The notes under the pieces: generated by a model
Seen by the model: the letters and a program-made list of their open reading frames with translations, nothing else
What the model was told of the DNA's origin: nothing
Database searches by the model: none
Part shown: piece after piece, positions 1 through 10,963 of the stretch
How the letters are laid out: every line of letters begins with the position of its first letter
Position numbering within the stretch: the first letter of the stretch is position 1
NCBI GenBank assembly: GCA_963854735.1
Contig: OY978102.1
Span: forward strand, 806,001-870,000
From: Marvania coccoides
Taxonomy: Eukaryota > Chlorophyta > Trebouxiophyceae > Chlorellales > Chlorellaceae
Reading direction: 5' to 3'
Length of the DNA stretch: 64,000 nt
Translations under genes and position numbers: made by a program

Positions 1-1916
1 TCTTCCAACGAGGCCATCATGAGCGAGATCTTCGACACCGCCTTCGCCATCAAGCAGCGCATCTATGGCAACCGCATCGTGCTGTTCGCCCCCCTTTACC
101 TCGCCAATTACTGCGTTAACAACTGCCGCTACTGCGCCTATCGCGCCCCCAACAAAGCCATCGAACGCTCGTCGCTGACCGACGAGGCCCTGCGCGAAGA
201 AGTTGCCGCGCTGGAGCAGCAAGGGTAGGCACTTTTCTTTACCATTTCCTCCAATTTTCACTGTTTTCATGTCCTTCAAATATATATTAAATGAGAGTTT
301 TCTTTGCTGTTTTTGTGCGTGCAGCCACCGGCGGCTGTTGGTGCTGACGGGTGAACACCCCCGCTACACCTTTGACCGCTTCCTGGAGGCCATCGAGGTC
401 ATTTCTTCGGTGAAGACTGAGCCGTGCGGCAACATCCGCCGCGTCAACGTCGAGATCCCCTCCCTCTCCCTCTCCGACATGCGCCGGCTGAAAGCCACCG
501 ACAAGATCGGCACCTACACTTTGTTCCAAGAGACCTACCACAGGTGAGCAGATTTTGCATTTTTATTTAATATTTTTCAAGTTTATCTAGTGGCTTTTAT
601 GAAGAATTCGGCGCATTAAAACACAAAAATGGCATTTTTTTTAAATTATACGTTGTGCAGGCCCACCTTTAAGTTCATGCACATGGCAGGGCCCAAGAGC
701 GATTACAACAACCGGGTTCTGACGTTTGACCGCGCCATGCGTGCTGGGCTGGATGACGTGGGGCTGGGGGTGCTGTACGGGCTGTACGACTACCGTTACG
801 AGGTTCTGGCCACCCTGATGCACGCAAACCACCTTGAAAAAGAATACAACGCTGGGCCGCACACGATCTCGGTACCCCGCATGCGCCCGGCTGAAGGCAG
901 CGACGTGTCGCTGAGCCCGCCCTACCCCGTGAATGACGCGGATTTCAAGAAGCTGGTGGCGGTGCTGCGCATTGCGGTGGTAGGTGTAGTTGAATTTGTG
1001 GGAGAGAAACCTGATTTTTTTATTAATACGGTCTTATGTTTTCCCTTCGCTTCACCTCTGCGCAGCCCTACACTGGCATGATTCTGTCCACCCGCGAAAG
1101 CCCCGAGATGAGGAGGGAGCTGCTGCAACTGGGAATGAGCCAGGTGTCGGCTGGCTCGCGCACCGACGTGGGGGCCTACCACCGCGACACCTCCAAAGAG
1201 TCCGAGGCGGTGCTGGCTGACCTGAATGGCCAGTTCACGCTGGTAAGCTATTTTTCAGTTTTCCGTTTTCCGTTTTGAAAGCAATTGAGCAAATGTGGAT
1301 TTTTTGCGTCCAATTTTGCTGTTGATGATGACGAATACATCTTTTTTCTTCTTTTCATCATCCTTCTGTTATTGGGGTTTACAGGCCGACCACCGCCCTG
1401 TGAACGAGATTGTCGTCGATCTCATGAAGGAAGGCTACGTGCCGAGCTGGTGCACTGCCTGCTACCGTAAGGGCCGCACCGGAGAGCACTTTATGAAGAT
1501 CGCCAAGGCAGGCAACATCCACAACTTCTGCCACCCCAATTCGCTGCTCACGCTTCAGGCAAGCGAGAACATTCCTTGCGTACTCAACGGCGCTAGAGTA
1601 TTAGATTTTCCTATATTAGATATGAAAAAAATAGATTGCATAATGTCGTCTACTGTATACACATTTGAAAAAATGCATTCAGTTTTACCAGCAAAAGAGC
1701 TTCATCGTCTCTTAAGGGTTCCCCCGAACTGACGCAACAAACTAGTGTTGTTTGGCGCAGGAGTACCTCAACGATTACGGCACCGAGGAAGAGAAGGAGC
1801 TGGGCAAGCGGGTCATTGAGCGCGAGATCAATTCTGGGCTGTCCGAGGGCGCCCAGCGGCTGACGCGGCGCAAGCTGGAAAAAGTGAACAAGGGAGAGCA
1901 CGACGTGTACGTCTGA
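1..1916 (+). CDS. HYDG: [FeFe]-hydrogenase maturase HydG, 3' part of gene (six exons in window)
   Basis: HydG is a radical-SAM enzyme that splits tyrosine to supply CO and CN ligands for the [FeFe]-hydrogenase H-cluster; in green algae it acts in the plastid. Exons read here are 1-224, 325-543, 661-979, 1066-1242, 1385-1558 and 1761-1916, giving 422 residues in one frame; the N-terminus lies upstream of the window. The radical-SAM cluster motif CVNNCRYC (CX3CX2C) is in the first exon. The C-terminal second-cluster motif CX2CX22C (CTAC ... NFC) is in exon 5, so both iron-sulfur sites are intact. The last intron starts with GC (CAG|GCAAGC) and ends at 1760. Cluster spacing and the EYLNDY C-terminal region separate it from ThiH and HydE. 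The hydrogenase and HydEF are not in this window. Confidence 0.93.
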
Positions 1917-3113
1917 ACCACGATACACCGAAAATTGAGATAAAATTCTACTAGAACCGTCCAAACTGCGGTGGATACCTAACCTATTATATATAGGATA
2001 CTGCATACTTGAAATAATAATAATTCGTTTTTTTCATAATGAATTTCCCGCTGCTTACTTTTTTTTATTGCCTGATGGCCTTGACGAGGGTAACAGCTTG
2101 AGGCTGTCATTCTATCGAATTATTTGCGAATGAAAATACCCCCTCATATATATATATATATATAAGCTTTTCGACTTTGCTTGTTTTGTTTTTGCCTTCA
2201 GAAATTTGAACACGAAGGAATCCTCTCTCGTTAAATGAAAATGCCTTTTGTTTCCCCCTGCTATGCATTTCTCTTCCCCTTTCCATTTGTTAGAGCTGTA
2301 AATCGATACTAGCCAGTGGGAAAGTAGTATTGGCGGCACGGGAAAATATTTTCCCAGCAAACCGCAGTTGATGTTGATAAAGAAGACGGCCATTGAGGAG
2401 AATTGGTGGACGGGGAAATAATGTTGCTCTCAATCGAATGAAAGTATTCAATATGTGCAATCGAATGAAAATATTCAATATGTGCTTCAAATTTGGTCCA
2501 CTTTTCGTCGTTTCCTCGATTTGAATTTGTCCTAATGCAGAGGGGTGTCCCAGCGTTTTCAGGCAACTCCCCCCCTCTCAAAATCATTGTATCCTCATTA
2601 TAGAGCCCGCATACCTAGCTGTGATAGATAAATCCTTCTTCATTGTCAAATTGCCAGGCCAATGTTTCGACAAACGCAAGCATTGCAAAGCAATGGGAAT
2701 AAGCGCCCACGAATACACGTTATCACACTATTTACTACATTTTTCATCACCCTTGATCGCCCACGTCTCTCAAGCACCGCCCTCTCATTAAAAAGAGCTG
2801 AAAATCGACTTTTTTTCTCCGCCTGCCGCTTCCTCGCCACATTTCGGCTTTCACAGCAAAAAACAAACAAACTTTCGCTGCAAATTCGCTCTGCTCCCTC
2901 CTGCTGGGCGTCCCTTGAAGCAGCACACAGCACACCTCGCTGCCATTCGTTGCATCGCACCACAGCCTCCAACCACCAATTTTCCGCCCCCAAAAGGCAC
3001 CAGCGTATGTGATTTGTACGGAAACAACGCACACACACACGCCTCTCTCCTTCTCGGTTCACCATTTCTTCGCATACTATTCTGAAACTTCTTTCTTCCT
3101 TCAGCATCGTCTA
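1917..3113. other. Intergenic region between convergent HYDG and UPF1
   Basis: AT-rich sequence with no convincing coding exon. The open frames at 2646-3107 are composition shadows without recognisable protein features. It holds a short (TA)n run near 2151-2164 and a 27-bp tandem duplication at 2431-2484. It should contain the 3' UTRs of both neighbours. Confidence 0.6.
2431..2484. repeat. Two-copy 27-bp tandem repeat
   Basis: Two adjacent 27-bp units (2431-2457 and 2458-2484) differ at one base. Each reads CAATCGAATGAAA(G/A)TATT followed by CAATATGTG. No function is apparent. Confidence 0.85.
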
Positions 3114-6100
3114 CTACCCCAGCGCCCCCATTGTGGATTCTTGGCTCAGCCCAAAGCCGCTCTGGCTGAACCCCGCCTGAGTGTTCTGAGACGAAGGGTA
3201 GCCCAGCTGCGTGGCCATGCTGCCCTGGGTGAGGGGGGCGCGGGCGGGGGGGGGGCCGCGAGCCATGCGGGCGCCGCGAGCGGGGCCTGGTAGGCCAGAG
3301 GGGTCAGGGATCGAAAAGGGGTGGTCGGTGGTGGGCAGCTCACGGTAGTACCCTGCATTTAAAAAAAACGACAAAACAGTCGTATGAATTCAAGCCAATC
3401 AATTCAATTCATGCAAGAGCACAATCAAATATCAAAAATTAAAAATTAAATATCAAATAAAATCGTTCGCAGCTTCAAATTTTGAATAAAAAAGAGCAAA
3501 AAGAGGGAAATCATTTAAAATTTAGGTAGATTGTGTAGCCTTACCGTCTTCACGGACGATGCTGGCCGAGCCCGCGGTCTCGTGCCGCTCTCCGGCCCGC
3601 TGCACCGGCCTGAACCTGCTGCTAAGCGCCGAGCCCAATCCAAACAGCCCCGGGTCAAACGACCTCTTGGGCCGCCCCAGCTGCACCATGCTGCCCTTCA
3701 GGTTCGTCAGCGGCCCCTCCACCATCGCCTCGTCCTCCTTGAAGTGCGCCAGCAGCGCCGACCACACCGGCTGCCGGCTCAGCACCCGAGGGTTGCCCAC
3801 CACCACCAGGCCGTACCGGGCACGCGTGAGCGCCACGTTCAGGCGGCGAGGGTCGGACAGGAAGCCAATGCCCTGGTGCTCGTTGGAACGCACGCAAGAC
3901 AGGATGATGTAGTCCTTCTCCCGACCCTGGAACGAGTCTACCGATGCCACTTGAATTTCGGAGTAGAGGACCTGGCGGAGCGGGCCGTTGCGCGCCATTA
4001 CTGCCACCACGTGCGCGCGCTGGCCCTCGTAAGGCGTGATGATGCCGATCTGTGCGGGCAGCACGCCGCAGCGGAGCAGCGAGGTGACGACTTTTTCCAC
4101 CGCTGCGGCCTCAGTGCGGTTGAGGTAAGAGGTGCCAGAGGCGGAGATTTCTTCGGCGCCGAGCTGCGCCCAGAACATGAGGGGGCGATCGGGCTGCGGC
4201 CAGGGGAAGGCGACCTCTGGGGCGGCTCGCTCAGCAGCGGAGACGCCATTTTGCAGGGCGCCCTCATAAAAGGTGTTGGAGGGGAAGGAAGACAGCAGGG
4301 GATGCATGCGGTACTGCACAGAGGAGTAAATATAGTTTGGTTAAGAGATATATTTTTAGTGGCAAAATGGGGTACTCACTTGCGGGGGGGGGGGGATGAA
4401 TAAGAAAAACAATAAAGCCCTGAAATTGATCGATGGCATTGAGTTTTTAGTTCCTTACCTGCACCGCGAGGCGGATGGGGCGTACCCCCAGCAGCATGAG
4501 CCGCTCGAACAGCGACTGGCACAGCCCCGCCTTTGCCGCCTTCTTGTTGAGAATAACGGGGCCCAGCTGGCAGTGGTCGCCCACCAGCACAGCCTGCAAT
4601 GCGTATAATAACAGGAGACATAAAGTGAATACGCGACGCTGAAAAAAAGTCAGAGAAATCAACACGAAAGAAAGAAAGAAATCAACACTCAAAAACTCTT
4701 CAAAAGCAAAATCATTCCTTAGGTACTTGAGAGTACTATTTAAATAAAAATGCACCGACAAATGCGTATTCAATAACACACTACTTTTATACATAGTAAT
4801 CAACATTCCAACGCGTATAAACTTGCCTGCTTGCAGCCCATGACCAGCGGAATGAGCGCCTCGGGCTCCACCGCCTGCGTGGCTTCGTCGATCAGCACCC
4901 GCCTGAACCGAAACTTGGTGAGGCGGGGGTCGCCCGCGCCCACGCACGTCGCGCACACCACGTCCGCCGCGTGCAGCACCTCCCGCTCCAGCGAGCGCAG
5001 CAGGCTGCGAAACTTTCGCTCATCCCCCGCCGACAGCTCCCCCGCCTCCTCCCGCAGTTGCTGCAGCTTGCGCAGCTCCGCGGCGTCGGGAACGTCCAGC
5101 TGGCGAACCTGGTACTGCAGCGTGAGAGCCTCCACCGCCCCGGCGACCTCCTCCCGATTTTTCGCCTGCAGGCGCACCACGCGCAGCCCTGTGAGGGAGA
5201 TCCGCTCCGCCAGGTGGTCCACCGCGATGTTGGAGGGCGCCACCACCAGCACCTGCCCCTGTCCCGCCCTCGCCAGGTGGTACACGATAGTAGCCGACGT
5301 CACCGTCTTTCCAGTACCAGGAGGACCCTGGATCAAAGACAGAGGTGACGTAAGCACGCGCTGTACCGCCTCCAGCTGGGAGTGGTTGAGGTCGGGCAGC
5401 CCAGGGGCGGACAGCTTCTTGGGGAGGGTAGACTTGATGGCCGTCTCGGGGGCGTCTTGTCCCAGGATTTTATGGTACAAATAGCCTGAGAGGGAGGTGT
5501 CGTCGGTGGAGAACGCACGCAGCGCGCGCGACATGCGCTCGTAGCTGGTCCCCCGCCACACATACTCCACACTGTAGCCTGTGGCGGTGCTGATGGGCGG
5601 CGGCCCACTGGACGACGGCTCCTGCAGCAGCTTGGCCGCTTTGGACCGCGCGGCGTACCCCTTGGCGCCTTTCCCCCCGCCCCCGCCCCCGCGGAACTCC
5701 ACCGCCACCTCTTCAGACGCTTCATCCAGCCGGGTCACAACGCCGACGCCTTGCCATGCCGGGGAGCCTACGATGCCGGGACAGGGGTGCCGCAGCCGCA
5801 GCTCGTCGCCCACCATCAGGCGCAGGTCGGTGGAGTCTTTGGGGAAGAAAAAGCGCGCCACTTGGCGCTTATTCAGCCCCACCGTCCACGTCACCGCCAC
5901 GTTGTCCCGCCCTTGACTTTCTTTCGTAACGCGGTCGTAGTCCGCTTCCAAGTGCACCAGCGCGCCAAAAACGCCGTCGTACGCCGCGGCGTCGTCGTAG
6001 TGCAGCGCCACCGGCAGCGGCGCTTCTTCCTGGGCGGGGGCGGCGGTGAGATCGTCTACCGTGGCCTGGGTCTTGCCAGAACGCCACAGCTCCTCCAGGC

Positions 6101-6974
6101 GGGCCACTTCGTCCAAGGACAGCAGCATGGAGCGCGCGGTCTCCTCGGGGGAGGGGTGGCGCACCAGCCAATCGACAAACGCTCGATCTGAAACCAGCGG
6201 CTGCCACTGCGACATGTCCAGGTTTAAGTCCTTGATGGCGGCCGCGGAAGCAAGCGTGTCACGACACAGCAGCACCACCGTGTTTTCGTCGCGCAGGGGG
6301 ACGTACCCCAGCGCGAAAACGTTGCGGGAGCCGGTGGCAAAGCACTCCAGCACAGTCTCGCCCAGAGGGCTCATTTTGTGGAGGGACACCTCACGGAACT
6401 TGCCCTTGACGAGGTGGGTGATGATACAGGAGGCGGAGCTCAGCGTGCGGCCGTTGCAGAACCATTTTCCCGTGGAGAGGCATTTCACGACCGAGGCGGG
6501 GTTGTGGATGCCGCAGTAGGCGCAGGCCCACTCCGGGCGCTCCGCCGGGTACTCGTCGTCGATGCCCTCGGTGGGCAGCAGCGGGTCGACAAAGTCCAGG
6601 TCGCGGAAGGCGCCCTCCAGCCCGCTGATGGCCGCATCTTGGCGCTCGGTGGCCTGAATTTGGCAAGGTAAAAAAATGGGGAGTGAGCCAAGGGTGGTGA
6701 ATTGATGGTGTGCAGGGTGTTTATATGCAGCAAACGAGTTAATACTAATCTAGAACGCCTCCAGCAACTTTGAAATTTCGGCTGCAAAGTTCGAAATCAA
6801 AGGTTGGCTGGAGCTGTGAACAGCATGCGAGCAGCGACAATAACCCACCTGCTCTTCAGGCTCCTCGGGGAAATCGGCAAAAGCGGCACTGTCTTGCTGG
6901 GTATTAAAATCTAAAAATGAAAAGTCCACTTGGCTCGCCAGCGCCGCATCTGTGAGTTCTTCATTGTCCTCCAT
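3114..6974 (-). CDS. UPF1: UPF1/RENT1 RNA helicase, nonsense-mediated decay
   Basis: Superfamily 1 ATP-dependent RNA helicase central to nonsense-mediated mRNA decay. Five exons (6974-6849, 6653-4827, 4593-4459, 4313-3545, 3352-3114) join in frame to 1031 residues, close to plant and animal UPF1. An acidic N-terminus is followed by the Cys/His-rich zinc domain that binds UPF2 (CAYCG, WFCNGR, HLV). The helicase core has Walker A GPPGTGKT near residue 485, DEAT near 630, YRMHP, and the motif V/VI block SFQGREKDY ... [10 protein letters not shown]. The C-terminal tail has six SQ/TQ sites, the type phosphorylated by SMG1. Intron 2 has a GC donor (CAG|GCAAGT). In the CH domain the stretch ECFATGSRN lacks the extra cysteines I recall from animal UPF1 (ECYNCGCRN), so one zinc site may differ. 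Identity is secure. Confidence 0.96.
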
Positions 6975-7486
6975 TTGCTAAATTATTTAAATTTAAAAAA
7001 ATACAACTGGGAAGCTCACGGTGCGTTCAACACCGTGGTGGAATTTTTTTCTCAGCCACCCTTCATGCTGAGAGACTTTCCCCCACTCCTCAGCACGCTT
7101 TTTGCATGCGATTCTTCACACAATGTATAATGGCACCACGCATTGCAGGCCCCAGCCTGGCCCCGCGAGCAGCCCGTCAGGCGAGCACAAGGGGTTGAAA
7201 AAATTTCCAAGTCAGCCAGCTGAATATTCCTACTGTACGCCCATTTGCGGAGCCTGCAGGCATCGCTCTCGCATCCAGCAAACAGCGATGGCACTTTGAG
7301 CTCGATCACCCAGAAAAACCAGCGCGTTTCGAGCCTGTGGGCGATTTTTTGCTCACCGTGTCGCTATGCGTTCGCCGCTTCATTGCAGGCGGGATTGCAG
7401 GTAGGAGAGCCATGCAAATAGCTAATTAAAGTTCTTTGCTGGGATGTTTACTCCCCATATTACTGAGCATACAAAAATTAAAAAAA
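6975..7486. other. Intergenic region upstream of UPF1
   Basis: About 0.5 kb upstream of the UPF1 start codon, presumably carrying its promoter. No coding exon, RNA gene or repeat is recognisable. Confidence 0.4.
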
Positions 7487-7968
7487 ATGTCACAAGAAAC
7501 CCTCAGAACGCGAGCGGTGCTCACTGGAGCCACCCCCGCCGCGTGTTTTACCCAAATCATAAGGACAGATGGGCTGGGAGGGCTGTTTCAGGGTATAGAC
7601 GCTTCCATTTTGGGTATTATGCCGTACACATCGACACGGCTCGGAGCGTACGAAGCCCTGGGCCAATGCTATAAGGAAGCTATGGGGGAGGAGCATGTGC
7701 AACCTTCCGCAGCTGTGCTGTTTGATGCAGCGGCGGGGGTGGCGTCTGCGGTGGCAACGTTTCTCCTGGAGGTGGCGAGACGGAGAATGGTGGCTGGGGT
7801 TGCCTTACGGCAGCATTGCGGCGGCGTTGGTGGGGACTGTGGCGAAAGAAGGGATGGAAGGGCTGTTCGGAGGGGTGGGGATGATGGTGCTGAAGCAGGC
7901 CCCCGCAGTACGCGCTGGGATTTTGGGCGTACGAACGGGCGAAGCGAGCGCTGATGATTCGACAGTAA
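7487..7968 (+). pseudogene. Brittle1-like mitochondrial-carrier-family pseudogene, 5'-truncated and frameshifted
   Basis: The translated fragments match the second half of a Brittle1-type adenylate carrier of the mitochondrial carrier family. The first frame has ETLRTRAVL, GLGGLFQGIDASILGIMPY and FLLEVARRRM, resembling the PLE-type signatures of repeats 2 and 3. After about 7800 the match moves to another frame (YGSIAAALVG, GLFGGVGMMVLKQAP), and after about 7910 to a third (LGFWAYERAKRALM). At least two frameshifts and the missing first half, including its membrane helices, argue for a decayed fragment. The proline of the first PxE motif is also absent. An unannotated tiny intron could explain one shift but not both plus the missing half. 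No second carrier copy is in the window. Confidence 0.65.
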
Positions 7969-8113
7969 ATTTTGATTAATATTCCTTGAAGCGGCTAGGA
8001 AAGAATGGATTCTTTCTGAGCACTGATGCGCAAAACGTGAAACCGCAAAATCTGAATTGTTAAAAAGAAGGGGGGAAATGTAAAGAAAGGGAAAAAATAA
8101 TGCTCGGCGTCTC

Positions 8114-9554
8114 CTACTTTCTGTCCTTCTCCCACTGCGCCGCGCGGTAAGTGCTTATGAAGGCATCCGATTTTCGAGTAGCGAAGCGGTCTGGCGTGGT
8201 ATCAAACGCCCCCTTTGCCGCCGCCGCTGCTGCGCCCGAGGGAGTCTGCTGCAGCCCTTCCCCCTCTCTCCCACGCCCTAAACTCGATTTGTACGATGCT
8301 CTCCGCGTAATCGCACTTGGTGAAGAGGGCGCTGATGGCATCTTTGTCCTCACTGCTGGCAGAGAGGCCGCATGGGGCAGGCGCTGCAGTGACAGCTTTT
8401 GCCGCCTGGAATCCCACGACACGCCTTCTCTATTAGCAACATTGTCCGCAGCGTCTGCCAGGGGGAGGAATTGACCGCTGGGAAGCGGTGTTTTCTCTTC
8501 CTGCACGGCTTTGATTCGGGGCGAAGCTGCTACTGAAGGCGCCGCTGGCGTCTGCTGCTGCTGCTGCCCTGCCCCGGAGGCAGCTTGGTGCAGCGCCAAC
8601 TGCCCCAGTACGCGGGTGACCAGCGCAGAGGCAGCATGGACTGCGTTCTGCGTGTGCGCCAGCTCTGTTAGCGCCCGGTGGAGCTCACTGCGGAGGCCTT
8701 CTGCTTGGGTGAGCGGCAGGCCTGGGAGCATGGGCGCAGCGGTGGAGTGAGGCTCCGAAAGGGAGGCAGAGCGCTGCAGAGCCTGGGCCAGGGCGTCCTC
8801 CGCCGCCCGCCGCGCTGCCTGTTCAATCTGCAACAAAAAATCGTTTGAAATGGAGTTTATTTTAGCGTAAAAATCCATTTTAGGAGGTAATGGTGGAATA
8901 TATATCCACGCTTGCCTTGACGTGGGCTTCGATGCGCTTGATGGCGTCCTCCAGCTCCATTCTGGCTGCGGCAGCGCCCGGTGGCAGCGGGGAGCGAGGG
9001 GTGGCGTCGGCGCTGAAAAGAGAAGACCTCGCTGGCTGCCCAATCATGGAACTGCGCGGGGAATCAACAGCCTTCTCTTGCAGCTGAGGCTCGGGTGCAG
9101 GCGGCGCTGGTGCGGGGACAGCAGCAGCAATAGCAGCAGCAGCGGCTGCAGCTGAACCGGCTGCCGGACTGCCCTCTTGATGGCATTCCACAGATGTGTT
9201 CTCCTCTCCTACCGCCTTTTCTTGCGCCTCCCGTCCTTCTGTCACAGCTACTGGCGCAGGCTCAACTGGAGCCGCCGTTTTCTCAACCACCGCCACAGCA
9301 GTGGCGGCAGCGCTGCTCTCTACGGGAGCCTCTGTGGGCTCAGCTTCACCCACGGGGGCGCTCCCCGGCTCCTTTTCAACCTCAAATACCTCATCCTTGA
9401 CCTCTTTTATAGCAGCAGCAATCGAGTCTTCTAAGGTTTGAGTTTCGGCCGCTGTCTCTGAGACCTCCGGGACAGGCTCTAAGGGGGTGCCCCTCCACGA
9501 GTCTTGCCGCCCCACAACCCGAGGAGACGAAAAAATAAGGTCTTCGTCAATCAT
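8114..9554 (-). CDS. Unrecognised Ala/Pro/Glu-rich protein with a coiled-coil segment
   Basis: Two exons (9554-8916 and 8827-8114) give 450 residues. I do not recognise the family. The N-terminal 190 residues are low-complexity and rich in Ala, Pro, Val and Glu. Around the splice junction is a likely amphipathic or coiled-coil stretch (MELEDAIKRIEAHVK then IEQAARRAAEDALAQAL). A second helical segment follows (SELHRALTELAHTQNAVHAA), then a basic serine-rich tail ending ISTYRAAQWEKDRK. The intron uses a GC donor (AAG|GCAAGC) and a strong polypyrimidine-TTGCAG acceptor; continuity of the helical heptads across it supports the splice. The ATG at 9554 is the first in frame. No membrane helix or catalytic motif is visible. 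It may be a structural or adaptor protein. Confidence 0.6.
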
Positions 9555-9877
9555 GGCTTTCGAACGCTTAAAATCGAGGAATTTGGGGGGGGTCAAAGTT
9601 CAGTTGGTTTTTTGTGATGAAGAAGCTTCTGGCTCTCTTTTCGGTGGAATTCTTCAATGAAAAATCGATTATGGGACGCTCCAGCTCCCTATATTTACGC
9701 AACGCCCCCCTCCACCCCCCTCCCAGCTGTCTTTGCCGTTCAAAACGCCTGGTCAAATGGAAAGAAGCGCTGCCCATGTTACAAAGTGTCGCACAGTTGT
9801 CTACCTAATTTAAAAAGTATTTATAGAAAAAAAATCTTTGACATATTTCCTTTATACATATTTCCCGCTGCGTGGTC

Positions 9878-10496
9878 TTACTCCACCACCATGGCCTTCT
9901 TCAGCAGCGACTGCACAGTCTCAGAGGGCTGGGCGCCCACCGACAGCCACTTCTTGATGGCAGGGGCGTTCAGGTTGGCCTCCTTCTTCAGCGGGTCGTA
10001 CCAGCCGAGGTACTCCAGCGGCGGGCCGTCGCGCCTCTTGCGGGAGTCAATGGCGATGATGCGGTAGAACGGGAGCTTCTTGCGGCCCATGCGGGTGAAG
10101 CGAATCTGGGGAAGGAAGGGGGGAGAGGAGGGGTGCGATGAGATCTAGGTGATCGGGAGTGAAGGAGAGCGGTCTGTAGCTGTGGGATGCACTCATTAGG
10201 TGCTCGAAATTGGAATTAAAAACTTACTGCCACTCGGTCTTCCACCACAAGTGGGGTGCGCACGGTGAGAGGCTGCGCCCTAGGGGCCTGCACGTCGGAA
10301 ATCCGGGGGTTTAGGCGTTGATTGAAAGGCCAGAAAATCCAGCGGCAGCGATTGGTGGAGTTGGTCTGTGAAGATGCGGCAAACATATGGGTGGGGCGAA
10401 GCGTACCGTGGCCCTCAGGGAAGAGGCATCCGCAACATTCGTTTTGAACGCGATATTCTGCTGCCTGGCCGCAAATGTGCTTGTCAATGCCGCCAT
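9878..10496 (-). CDS. Ribosomal protein bS16, probably plastid-targeted
   Basis: Small-subunit ribosomal protein of the bacterial type. The last exon (10105-9878) encodes the whole fold: [20 protein letters not shown], then [10 protein letters not shown] and [19 protein letters not shown]. Upstream are 10496-10407, which starts with ATG and encodes a Ser/Thr/Ala-rich transit-like leader, and a middle exon ending at 10228 ([12 protein letters not shown]). The middle exon begins at either 10287 or 10365; both acceptors keep the frame, giving 125 or 151 residues. RPS16 is absent from chlorophyte plastid genomes, so a nuclear copy with a leader fits a green alga. Mitochondrial targeting is the main alternative. 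A TGTAA lies on the minus strand at 9783-9779, about 95 nt after the stop. Confidence 0.88.
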
Positions 10497-10963
10497 CCTC
10501 GTCTTTATTTTTTCGGCTGGCTAGATAAAAAAAATGTGCAACTCGCGTGCCGACCAAGGGAGGCGGCGGACGAAATGCTTGATTGAATTTGTCAGTAATA
10601 AAAGTCGGAATTGGCCTTGCGAGAGAGCAGAACAGCGATTTAATCCGTCGCCGCTTTTGGCCTGCTGTGGTGAAGCGCAGCACGGCTCTCAAACTTCCTT
10701 TAAACGTTCGAGTGCACAGCGCAAACATTTGTTTACTCCCTCACGTTATAGAAACCCAGCACAATGCCTAGGTTTCAGCGCACACACACACCGTAAAACG
10801 TATCGTTCGAGCACCGTTTAAATTTTGGGCTCGGCCTGAGAAACGCCTCCAGACGCCTGATCATGGGGAAAGCGAGTTCTGCATATATATTTTATGCGTT
10901 GTGCACTCCCCAACCCGCCCCGGAGTCACCAACCACCGCCCGTTTCATTCCATTTTTTTGCAG
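10497..10963. promoter_or_regulatory. Divergent intergenic region between bS16 and Dna2
   Basis: This 467-bp stretch separates the bS16 start codon from the first recognisable Dna2 exon on the other strand, so it should carry both promoters and probably the first Dna2 exon with its initiator ATG. ATGs at 10863 and 10894 are out of frame with the next exon unless an unseen splice is used. Confidence 0.4.

Noticed and set aside
2646..3107. Minus-strand frame of 153 codons after HYDG
   Set aside because: Non-ATG start, Cys/Arg-rich composition typical of antisense frames, no homology recognised.
3531..4403. 290-codon plus-strand frame across the UPF1 helicase exon
   Set aside because: Antisense shadow of a conserved GC-rich exon; no motif of its own.
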